NCBI GenBank assembly: GCA_947370945.1
Contig: CANBND010000003.1
Coordinates: 1-33,980, forward strand
DNA from: Pseudobdellovibrionaceae bacterium
GTDB taxonomy: Bacteria > Bdellovibrionota > Bdellovibrionia > Bdellovibrionales > Bdellovibrionaceae
Direction: 5' to 3'
DNA: 33,980 nt
Made by a program: the position numbers and the translations under genes. Below, piece after piece: positions 24,257 through 31,767 of the stretch. A model generated the notes under the pieces. The model searched no databases. It was not told the origin of the DNA and saw nothing but the letters and a program-made list of their open reading frames with translations. Each line of letters begins with the position of its first letter. The stretch's first letter is position 1.

Positions 24257-25201
24257 TTAATGTGATTCTCCGTTAGCATCCATCCAGCGTTCCGCATCCA
24301 AGGCCGCCATGCAACCCGTGCCCGCTGCTGTTATCGCTTGACGATAAATTGCATCTTGCACATCGCCACAAGCAAACACGCCCGGAATATTTGTGTACGT
24401 TGAATCTGATTTTGTATTTAAATAACCGACATCATTCATATCCAAAATATCTTTGAATAATTTTGTGTTCGGTTGGTGGCCGATAGCGATAAATAAACCA
24501 TCTAATTTTTTTTCTGTGATTTCATTTGTAATCGATGATTTTAATTTTATCCCTGTCATTGATTTGCCATCACCTAAAACTTCATCAACAGTCGCATTCA
24601 CAATAAATTCAATTTTTGGATTGTTCCTTGCGCGATCTAACATAATTTTAGAGGCTCTGAAATTTTCACTTCGGTGAATAATATAAACCTTGCTGGCAAA
24701 TCGAGTTAAAAAATTAGCTTCTTCCATCGCGGTGTCGCCTGCACCTACAACGCCGACTTCGACATTCTTAAAAAAGGCACCGTCACATGTCGCACACGCA
24801 GAAACTCCGCGGCTCATGTATTGTTTTTCGGATGGTAATCCCAATAATTTTGCGCTGGCGCCAGTTGATACGATCACTGATTTTGCCAGATGCAATTTAT
24901 CGCCAATGAAAATTTTAAACGGACGCGATGTGAAATCAACTTTTGTCACGTTACGTGTGATAAAGCGTGTACCGAAACGTTCGGCTTGTTTTCGCATCAC
25001 TGAAATTAAATCTGGGCCCGTGATACCGTGTTCAAATCCCGGAAAATTTTCAACTTCAGTTGTAATCATCAACTGACCGCCGGCCTCTTCGCCTTCGATC
25101 ATCAGCGGCTTTAAATTCGCACGCGCAGCGTACACCGCCGCCGTTAACCCAGCAGGACCAGATCCGATGATAATCATATTTTCGACTGTTTGATTTTCCA
25201 T
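24257..25201 (-). CDS. trxB: Thioredoxin-disulfide reductase
   Basis: A 314-aa FAD/NADPH flavoenzyme that reduces thioredoxin in the cytoplasm. It has the FAD-binding IIGSGPAGLTAAVYAARA, the redox-active ACATCDGAFF (Cys136 and Cys139), the NADPH-binding GVVGAGDTAMEEA, and the C-terminal FAD motif GVFACGDVQDAIYRQAITAA. All are canonical for low-molecular-weight TrxB. The frame extends upstream to 25267, but the ATG at 25201 gives the normal N-terminus and has AAAAGGAT upstream. It lies between a short-chain dehydrogenase gene (89 bp upstream) and a response-regulator gene (2 bp downstream), all on the same strand. Confidence 0.97.
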   Translation of the reverse strand: MENQTVENMIIIGSGPAGLTAAVYAARANLKPLMIEGEEAGGQLMITTEVENFPGFEHGITGPDLISVMRKQAERFGTRFITRNVTKVDFTSRPFKIFIGDKLHLAKSVIVSTGASAKLLGLPSEKQYMSRGVSACATCDGAFFKNVEVGVVGAGDTAMEEANFLTRFASKVYIIHRSENFRASKIMLDRARNNPKIEFIVNATVDEVLGDGKSMTGIKLKSSITNEITEKKLDGLFIAIGHQPNTKLFKDILDMNDVGYLNTKSDSTYTNIPGVFACGDVQDAIYRQAITAAGTGCMAALDAERWMDANGESH

Positions 25202-25290
25202 AAATATCCTTTTCAAAATATAAGAATGATTTAACGTAGCTTGTTCGCAGAGTATCGAAAAGGCCAATTTACGTCTAACGCTGATTGTTT

Positions 25291-25962
25291 TTATCTATTT
25301 GCGGATATAGAACATAACAAATGATCTGAGCCTATAAATTCGATCAATTTTTCCGCAACATGCACAGGATCAGCGGCTTTACTTTCAATTCTTGGCCGAC
25401 TGTTCGCTGGCAAAAGGTCGGTCTGCATATACCCCGGAGAAAATAATTTAATTTGAATATTTGATGTATTTTCAATTTGCAAGGTCATGATTAATCCACG
25501 CAAAGCATGTTTTGCCGCAGCATAACTGGCTGCATTCACATCTGGTTTATTTTCCGCGATGTCAGAACCCACACAGGTTATTGATTTTAAATTTTTAAAT
25601 TCAGACCTTACATTTAAAATTCTATGAATAAATTGAGCTGGGTATAAAAAATTAACACTGAGAGCCCATTCGTGATCTGACCATTTTTTATTTTCAAAAA
25701 CGCCATACGGCCCACCACCTGCGCAATAAATAATTTCAGTCGGATTAAATTCTATGATTTGCTTTAAAAAATCTACATCGATCGAATTTTTTGAAAAATC
25801 TTCGGTTATTTTTTTTGTATTTTTTGTAACTTTATTATTTTGAATTTTTCTGGAAACCAATAAAAATTCATTTTCTAAGTTCGTATTTAATTGCTGATAT
25901 GTGGCCCAGCCCAGTCCCCGACTGGCACCCAGAATCACAATTTTTTTGGCAGACTTTTGCAT
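25291..25962 (-). CDS. Short-chain dehydrogenase/reductase (SDR)
   Basis: A 223-aa NAD(P)-dependent oxidoreductase with a Rossmann fold. It has the dinucleotide-binding VILGASRGLGWATYQ, an IIYCAGGGPYG strand (NAG equivalent), Ser133 in CVGSDIAENK, and the catalytic Tyr147-x3-Lys151 in ASYAAAKHALRG. The SPGYMQTDLL segment is the usual P-G loop after the active site. It is short for the family, ending soon after the last helix. Substrate unknown. There is no Shine-Dalgarno; TTGACA at 25992-25997 (minus) supports a promoter that would start transcription almost at the ATG. Confidence 0.93.
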   Translation of the reverse strand: MQKSAKKIVILGASRGLGWATYQQLNTNLENEFLLVSRKIQNNKVTKNTKKITEDFSKNSIDVDFLKQIIEFNPTEIIYCAGGGPYGVFENKKWSDHEWALSVNFLYPAQFIHRILNVRSEFKNLKSITCVGSDIAENKPDVNAASYAAAKHALRGLIMTLQIENTSNIQIKLFSPGYMQTDLLPANSRPRIESKAADPVHVAEKLIEFIGSDHLLCSISANR

Positions 25963-25968
25963 AGACTA

Positions 25969-25997
25969 TTGATCTTTCAGTTGCTGTATTCTGTCAA
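25969..25997 (-). promoter_or_regulatory. Candidate promoter of the SDR gene
   Basis: On the minus strand a perfect TTGACA, 17 nt, GATCAA (weak -10), six bases before the ATG at 25962. It overlaps the divergent promoter of the ferredoxin gene. Confidence 0.4.
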
Positions 25998-26009
25998 GAT
26001 GACTATGCT
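25981..26009 (+). promoter_or_regulatory. Candidate promoter of the ferredoxin gene
   Basis: TTGCTG, 17 nt, TATGCT (each 4/6), eight bases before the ATG at 26018. There is no Shine-Dalgarno, so a leaderless mRNA is predicted. Confidence 0.45.
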
Positions 26010-26017
26010 TTTTAAAT

Positions 26018-26293
26018 ATGCCTGTGATCAAAATCGCGCAAAAAAATAAAATTATTTCTGTCGAATCAGGAAAAAATCTGATGGATGCGTTACTTGAAGC
26101 CGAATTGCCCGTGGCGTCTTCGTGTCATGGCCAAGGTGTTTGTTCAAAATGTTTTGTGACTGTTTCACCGATTGGAGCCCACACCGAACTTGAATTAAAA
26201 ACTTTAGAAAAAAATAAACTGGATTTGTCAAAACGACTTTGCTGTCAAATTTTTGTGACTAATGACTTAAGTGTTGAAACGACGTATTGGTAA
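26018..26293 (+). CDS. 2Fe-2S ferredoxin
   Basis: A 91-aa electron carrier with a beta-grasp fold. Cluster cysteines are Cys36, Cys42 and Cys45 in SSCHGQGVCSKC (C-x5-C-x2-C), and one of Cys75/Cys76 in KRLCCQI. The x5 spacing is that of adrenodoxin/Isc-type rather than plant-type (x4) ferredoxins, though the protein is shorter than IscFdx (about 110 aa). The redox partner is not evident: no iron-sulfur-assembly or oxygenase genes are adjacent. Its stop is three bases from the stop of the convergent trmB gene. Confidence 0.93.
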   Translation: MPVIKIAQKNKIISVESGKNLMDALLEAELPVASSCHGQGVCSKCFVTVSPIGAHTELELKTLEKNKLDLSKRLCCQIFVTNDLSVETTYW

Positions 26294-26296
26294 AAT

Positions 26297-26998
26297 CTAT
26301 TTCACCAATTTAATATAATTAATCTCAATTCCTTGATTCACAAATATTTTTTCAAACGATGTTTGAAAATTATTTTGTTTATACACATTATCTTGGTCAT
26401 ACAGATTCAAAGTTTGATATTCAATTTTATATTTGGTTTCTTTGATTTCTTCCAAGGCCCATAAAAAATATTCGCGTGAATCAGTTTTGAATTCCAGAAA
26501 TGATCCTGAACGTTGCATTTGATAAATTTCATTTAATAAAACGCGGCTGGCTACGCGATTTTTGGGTTTTCTTGGAGTTACCCACGGATCAGAAAAATGA
26601 ATATACATATTATTAATTTCATTTTCTGCAAATAATAAATCTAAATTGAATGCATGATATCTGCAAATGGCATTATGAACACCACCTTGAAATTTGGCGC
26701 GCTTGATCGACTGAATCAATGGTTTATATTTCAATTCAAGTCCGACCAAACAGCGGTCTTTGTGTTTTGCTGCGTGATGCGCGAAATGCATTCCTGCGCC
26801 TGTACCCACCTCGACATCCATCGGTGTAACATCTGAAACTTTAAACACATCACTGCGCCATTTGCTTTTATTCAACGGAGCTCGCTCTTCGTTAAAGGCA
26901 ATGTCTTTGTATTCATTATCAATCGCCATCGCGTAAGGGTTGGGCTTTGGCAATGTGCGAGTCAAATTAATTTTAGGACGAATTTTTTCTTCAGACAT
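26297..26998 (-). CDS. trmB: tRNA (guanine-N7)-methyltransferase
   Basis: A 233-aa SAM-dependent enzyme that makes 7-methylguanosine at position 46 of tRNA. It has MDVEVGTGAGMHFAHHAA (SAM motif I), CLVGLELKYKPLIQSIKRA (the family's G-x-E motif), MYIHFSDPWVTPRKPKNR and SFLEFKTDSREYFLWALE. The catalytic loop usually reads F-P-D-P-W followed by K-x-H; here it is SDPWVTPRKPKNR, so the His is missing and Pro/Lys-rich sequence takes its place. The active-site Asp and the TD...Y segment remain. No clear Shine-Dalgarno precedes the ATG at 26998. Confidence 0.92.
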   Translation of the reverse strand: MSEEKIRPKINLTRTLPKPNPYAMAIDNEYKDIAFNEERAPLNKSKWRSDVFKVSDVTPMDVEVGTGAGMHFAHHAAKHKDRCLVGLELKYKPLIQSIKRAKFQGGVHNAICRYHAFNLDLLFAENEINNMYIHFSDPWVTPRKPKNRVASRVLLNEIYQMQRSGSFLEFKTDSREYFLWALEEIKETKYKIEYQTLNLYDQDNVYKQNNFQTSFEKIFVNQGIEINYIKLVK

Positions 26999-27025
26999 AG
27001 TATTTATTTTCTGTATTATTTTTGT

Positions 27026-28039
27026 TTATTTTTCAGTGTATATTGGGCCGCTGATCAGATGGCGATCGCTCATAGGTCTGCGTGATTTGAATTCTGCTAG
27101 TCGCAAACTGCAACTTTTCATCTCGCAGGTCGAGCAATACTTTTGATAACAAGGATCTGTGTGAAATGCAAATTCGCCGTCAAATTTATAATCGTTAACG
27201 ACTTTTTTTTCAAAATCATGAATCAGTTCATGTACCAAATGTATTTCTAAAAACTGAGGCACAACTAAATGCGCATCGATATGGTGAAATGAGCCTGATC
27301 TGATAATTCTTAAATTATGTATGTCAATAATTTCGGGCACCAAATGTTTTTGAATTTTTTCTGACAATTGACTGACGCTGGATAAATCAGTTTGATCTAA
27401 TAATCCGCCGATGTTGTCTTTGATGATCTGAACAGATTCGTAGACAAGCCACAAACCAACAACAATACCAATCAAAGGATCGATCCAGGTAATTCCTGTG
27501 ATCTTATACAAAAATAATCCAATGATAATGCCCACTGTTGTTTTTACATCGGCCATCAAATGCGAGCCACTGGCTTTCAGTGCCTCTGAATTTTGTTTTT
27601 TTCCAACAGATTTTAAATACGCGCCGGCTATAAAATTAATAATTGAAGCGACAATAATATAAAATAAACCCACATTAATATTATCAACAGAATTGCCCAT
27701 AATTAATGATCGAACAGATTCAAAAATAATGGCCAAGGCTGCAAATAAAATAATTCCACCCTCGAAAGAAGCCGAAAAATATTCTAATTTTCCGTGACCA
27801 TAAGGATGCTCTTCGTCAGCCGGTGCTAATGCATATTTTAACAAAATGAGCGCAACAACTGCAGTGACTACGTTCGTAATTGTTTCGATAGCATCAGACA
27901 AAATCGCAGTTGAGGATGTTTGAAAGTACGCAATAAATTTCAAGGCTAAAACAAAAACACTGACAGCCAACGATATTCGCGCGGCGTTTCGAGTTTGTGA
28001 TATTTTCTCAGAAGTTATATTTGAATTTGTATATGACAT
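27026..28039 (-). CDS. Cation diffusion facilitator transporter with Cys-rich tail
   Basis: A 337-aa metal/proton antiporter of the CDF family with about six membrane helices (residues 20-205) and a cytoplasmic C-terminal domain. HPYGHGKLEYF (78-88) is the conserved loop. The TM5 metal site is His160-x3-Asp164 (HLMAD), as in YiiP. In TM2, where YiiP has Asp-x3-Asp, this protein has Glu52-x3-Asn56 (AIETITN), so metal preference may differ. The tail contains FHTDPCYQKYCSTCEMKSC (Cys297, Cys302, Cys305, Cys310), a possible metal-binding cluster. It lies 25 bp downstream of the diguanylate cyclase gene on the same strand. The metal (Zn, Fe, Mn, Co) cannot be told from sequence. Confidence 0.93.
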   Translation of the reverse strand: MSYTNSNITSEKISQTRNAARISLAVSVFVLALKFIAYFQTSSTAILSDAIETITNVVTAVVALILLKYALAPADEEHPYGHGKLEYFSASFEGGIILFAALAIIFESVRSLIMGNSVDNINVGLFYIIVASIINFIAGAYLKSVGKKQNSEALKASGSHLMADVKTTVGIIIGLFLYKITGITWIDPLIGIVVGLWLVYESVQIIKDNIGGLLDQTDLSSVSQLSEKIQKHLVPEIIDIHNLRIIRSGSFHHIDAHLVVPQFLEIHLVHELIHDFEKKVVNDYKFDGEFAFHTDPCYQKYCSTCEMKSCSLRLAEFKSRRPMSDRHLISGPIYTEK

Positions 28040-28064
28040 AGACTAAATATATGCCCTAATAGAG

Positions 28065-29072
28065 TTAGGCTGTCTTTCTTTTTTTATCGAACAAACTGAT
28101 CACCGCTGATTTTTCAAGCGTACGTCCGCCCGTATGCAGGCGATCGTGATCTATTTGATAAGCCATAACTCGGTTTCGACCTTGACGTTTCGCTTCGTAC
28201 AGCGCCATGTCGGCTCGACGTACAAGCTCTTTAGGTTGCACGTTTTCATTATGATCAATCGTTGCAAAACCAATTGAAAGCGTTAATCTAATCGCATCTT
28301 TGCCTTGCGCAAAAACCATATCCTCAACACGCTTTCTTAATCTTTCACAGAAGAATTCAATTCCTGATAACGGGGTCTCCGAAAGGACAATTAAAAATTC
28401 ATCGCCACCATATCTGGCTGGAATATCCACTGTGCGAGTGCTTGATCTAATAATTTTTCCGACTTCAGATAAAATATAACTTCCGAACAAATGATCATGA
28501 CCATCATTCACAGATTTAAAACGATCCATGTCCATCATCACAACAGTGACGGGTCTTGAAAATCGTTTCGATCTTTCAATTTCAAATTCTAATTTTTGAT
28601 ACAGCGAACGCATATTAAATAAACCCGTCAAATCATCGATTTCGACAAGGTTTTGTAATTTTTGATTCGTTTCTAAAAGTTCTTCTTGCATATCACGCAC
28701 GCGCAATTGCGTACGCACACGCGCCAAAAATTCAAGCGGCACAAACGGCGAAGAAATAAAATCCGTCGCACCTAAATCCAAATACTGAGTTATTTTTTCT
28801 GTCGTCACATCGCTGGATGTGATCATTACCGGAATTGTTTGCAACGTCGGAATTAAACTTTCTAAAAAAGCGACTCCATCATTTTCAGAAAAATCAGGAT
28901 CAATAATCACCAACTGCGGACGCAAATAATTTAAAGCTTCGCTGGCTATTTGTGGCGAAGTAAATCCGCGCACATCGTAACCTTCCCAACGCAGTGGCTC
29001 CATCAAAAGATCAAGTGTATCTTGATCTTCATCCAGCACTAAAATGCATCTGTTTTTAGGGTCGCGCTTCAT
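28065..29072 (-). CDS. REC-GGDEF diguanylate cyclase
   Basis: A 335-aa cytoplasmic enzyme making c-di-GMP from two GTP. Residues 8-125 form a receiver domain with acidic Asp14/Glu15 and candidate phospho-acceptor Asp58 (LVIIDPDF), but the invariant Lys of the KPF motif is Ser108 (FISSPF). A linker helix (about 125-145) leads to the GGDEF domain (146-310), with DDLTGLFNMRSL, the intact active site YGGDEFLIV (222-226) and an inhibitory I-site RTVD (213-216). It should be active and product-inhibited. The start at 29072 is needed for a whole receiver domain; there is no Shine-Dalgarno, and GCCGATAA lies seven bases upstream. Bdellovibrio has several cyclases of this layout with roles in predation and gliding; I cannot assign orthology. 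Confidence 0.95.
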   Translation of the reverse strand: MKRDPKNRCILVLDEDQDTLDLLMEPLRWEGYDVRGFTSPQIASEALNYLRPQLVIIDPDFSENDGVAFLESLIPTLQTIPVMITSSDVTTEKITQYLDLGATDFISSPFVPLEFLARVRTQLRVRDMQEELLETNQKLQNLVEIDDLTGLFNMRSLYQKLEFEIERSKRFSRPVTVVMMDMDRFKSVNDGHDHLFGSYILSEVGKIIRSSTRTVDIPARYGGDEFLIVLSETPLSGIEFFCERLRKRVEDMVFAQGKDAIRLTLSIGFATIDHNENVQPKELVRRADMALYEAKRQGRNRVMAYQIDHDRLHTGGRTLEKSAVISLFDKKRKTA

Positions 29073-29079
29073 AGGTATC

Positions 29080-29105
29080 TTATCGGCAAAATGACTGATT
29101 TTTTA
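29080..29105 (-). promoter_or_regulatory. Sigma-28-like promoter of the diguanylate cyclase gene
   Basis: On the minus strand TAAA, 14 nt, GCCGATAA. The -10 is a perfect match to the sigma-28 consensus; the spacer is one base short of N15. The -10 ends seven bases before the ATG, implying a leaderless transcript. Confidence 0.5.
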
Positions 29106-29208
29106 AAGGGCATTTTCAGTAATTCTGGACCAAAACGAGACAGTTTTATTGAATTTAATTCTCCACTCAATTACTGTTTAAAGCTACGAGCCAGACAAAG
29201 GACTAACA

Positions 29209-31635
29209 ATGAACGAAACACAACCGAACAAACATAAAGTGATCGAATCCAAATGGCAAAAAATTTGGGATGATCAAAAAGCGTATTTTGCAGATAATAA
29301 TTCAAAAAAACCAAAATATTATGCGCTGGATATGTTTCCGTATCCATCGGGTTCAGGTTTACATGTGGGGCACATTGCTTCGTACACGCCCAGCGATATT
29401 ATTTCACGTTACAAACGTGCCAATGGATTTAATGTTTTACACCCAATGGGTTTTGATTCGTTCGGTTTACCCGCCGAACAATATGCCATACAAACCGGAG
29501 TTCACCCAACTGTCACAACTGAAAAAGCGATCGCTGATTACAAGGCCACATTAAAAAGTTATGGATTCAGTTTTGATTGGTCACGACAAATTTCAACGTG
29601 CGATTCTTCGTATTACAAATGGACTCAATTTATTTTTTTAAAACTTTTTGAAAAAGGATTGGCTTATCAAAAAGAAGTTCCCGTAAATTGGTGCGCGGGT
29701 TTAAAAACAGTTTTGGCCAATGACGAAATTGTTGATGGAAAATCAGAGCGCGGTGGTCACCCCGTCATTCGTGTTCCAATGAAACAGTGGATGTTAAAAA
29801 TCACGGATTATGCCGAAAGATTATTAGCAGACTTGGATAAAATTGACTGGCCCGAACGCACCAAAGAAGCCCAAAGAAACTGGATCGGTAAATCCGAGGG
29901 GGCTATGGTCAATTTTAAAATCAAAGATCATTCTGATATTTTAGAAATTTTCACAACCCGACCCGATACAATTTTTGGTGTCAGTTTTATGGTTTTGGCG
30001 CCGGAACATCCGTATGTGAAAAAAATAACAACACCCGCACAGCAAAATGAAATTACAAAATACGTCGACGACACCAAAAAGAAATCTGACCTTGATCGAA
30101 AATCATCGACAGAAAAAACAGGAATTTTTACGGGAGCCTTCGCCATAAATCCTTTGAATCAAAAATTAATTCCAATTTGGATCGCAGATTATGTCATGAT
30201 GGATTACGGCACAGGCGCTATCATGGCGGTTCCTGGGCACGACGAACGCGATTTTGATTTTGCAAAAAAATTCGGTCTTGAAATCACCAGAGTCTTGCAA
30301 GCCAAAGATGAATCAGAAACTGATTTGCCGTTCATAGGCGATGGCACAATTTGTAATTCAGATTTTTTAAATGGTCTTGATAAAACTTCAGCGATCAAAA
30401 AAATGAATTCCTATCTCGAAGAAAAAAATCTGGGCAAAAAACAAATTCAATATCGTCTGCGCGATTGGCTTTTCAGTCGTCAACGTTATTGGGGCGAACC
30501 GTTCCCCGTGTATCAAGATCATGATGGCAATTTAAAACCCATTCCTTACGACGAGCTTCCAGTTGAATTACCACAGGTTGCAAATTACGAACCGTCCGAT
30601 TCGGGCGAAGCTCCACTGTCGAATAACAAAGATTGGGTTAACTATACACATGCAGGTAAAAGTTTAGGTCGCAGAATAACAGACACCATGCCCGGCGCGG
30701 CTGGTTCGTCGTGGTATTTTTTACGCTACACAGATCCGCAAAATCAAACCGAAGCCTTCAACAAAGACGTCGCAAATTATTGGATGCCCGTTGACTTGTA
30801 CGTCGGTGGGCCAGAACACACGGTTGGTCATTTATTATACGCGCGTTTTTGGACGAAAGTTTTGTTTGATGCCGGAATGGTTAACGCCGATGAACCGTTT
30901 CAAAAATTAGCTCATCAAGGAATTATCTTGGCACCCAACGGTGAACGCATGTCGAAATCACGCGGCAATGTGATTCCTGCAGATCAAGTCGCAAAAAATT
31001 ATGGCGTCGATGTGATGCGTGTTTATATTTGTTTTTTAGGCCCGTTGGACAAAGACAAAGCATGGGTTGAAACCGGTATCGACGGCGTCAAAAGATTTCT
31101 GGATCGCATCGGCAGGTTGGTGTTTGACGAAAACAGCGGCCAAAATATTTTCAACGACGATATTTTAATTCCCGAGGTCGAAAAATCTGTTCATAAAACG
31201 ATCAAAAAAATTACCGAAGATATCGAAAATATGAGCTTTAACACAGCGATCAGTCAGATGATGATTTTGGTCAACGATCTTTACAAACATAATTGCAAAT
31301 CCAAAAAAGCATTGATGCCCTTATTGCAAGTTTTGCAACCATTTGCTCCACACATCTGTGAAGAGCTTTGGCAAAAACTTGAAGGTGAAGGTCTGATCGT
31401 CACTGCCGCTTGGCCGAAATACAGTGCTGAACTTTGCAAGGACGACGTCGTTTCTATGGGGGTCCAAGTGAACGGTAAAATGCGCGGCACGATTGATTTA
31501 GCCATCGATGCGAACGAGGCCACCGCCGTCACCGAGGCTTTAAAAATCACAACTGTTCAAACGGCACTCAACGGAAAAACTCCGTCGAAAGTTATTTTTA
31601 AAATCGGAAAAATTTTAAATCTGATTGTCAGCTGA
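29209..31635 (+). CDS. leuS: Leucyl-tRNA synthetase
   Basis: An 808-aa class I aminoacyl-tRNA synthetase charging tRNA-Leu. The HIGH motif is PYPSGSGLHVGH (residues 52-55). The CP1 editing domain is seen in TTRPDTIFGVSF and GTGAIMAVPGHDERDFDF, with the catalytic Asp of the latter intact. The KMSKS loop is GERMSKSRGN (580-584). The tRNA-binding C-terminal region ends with KVIFKIGKILNLIVS. Slightly shorter than the E. coli enzyme (860 aa). AAAGGA lies eight or so bases before the ATG. It is a monocistronic gene with a terminator downstream. Confidence 0.98.
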   Translation: MNETQPNKHKVIESKWQKIWDDQKAYFADNNSKKPKYYALDMFPYPSGSGLHVGHIASYTPSDIISRYKRANGFNVLHPMGFDSFGLPAEQYAIQTGVHPTVTTEKAIADYKATLKSYGFSFDWSRQISTCDSSYYKWTQFIFLKLFEKGLAYQKEVPVNWCAGLKTVLANDEIVDGKSERGGHPVIRVPMKQWMLKITDYAERLLADLDKIDWPERTKEAQRNWIGKSEGAMVNFKIKDHSDILEIFTTRPDTIFGVSFMVLAPEHPYVKKITTPAQQNEITKYVDDTKKKSDLDRKSSTEKTGIFTGAFAINPLNQKLIPIWIADYVMMDYGTGAIMAVPGHDERDFDFAKKFGLEITRVLQAKDESETDLPFIGDGTICNSDFLNGLDKTSAIKKMNSYLEEKNLGKKQIQYRLRDWLFSRQRYWGEPFPVYQDHDGNLKPIPYDELPVELPQVANYEPSDSGEAPLSNNKDWVNYTHAGKSLGRRITDTMPGAAGSSWYFLRYTDPQNQTEAFNKDVANYWMPVDLYVGGPEHTVGHLLYARFWTKVLFDAGMVNADEPFQKLAHQGIILAPNGERMSKSRGNVIPADQVAKNYGVDVMRVYICFLGPLDKDKAWVETGIDGVKRFLDRIGRLVFDENSGQNIFNDDILIPEVEKSVHKTIKKITEDIENMSFNTAISQMMILVNDLYKHNCKSKKALMPLLQVLQPFAPHICEELWQKLEGEGLIVTAAWPKYSAELCKDDVVSMGVQVNGKMRGTIDLAIDANEATAVTEALKITTVQTALNGKTPSKVIFKIGKILNLIVS

Positions 31636-31670
31636 TAATCTTTTAAAGCTTTCAGTTATTTCACAAAATC

Positions 31671-31704
31671 AGGGTTGCAATTAATTGTTGATTGCAACCC
31701 TTTT
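31671..31704 (+). terminator. Intrinsic terminator of leuS
   Basis: An 11-bp stem (AGGGTTGCAAT / ATTGCAACCCT, 31671-31681 and 31691-31701) with a 9-base loop, followed by a short T-run, 35 nt after the leuS stop. Confidence 0.85.
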
Positions 31705-31767
31705 CTATGTGAAAAAATCTCTATCAAAATAAAGTGCTAACTTTTTTAAACTGATCGAGGTTTTTTT

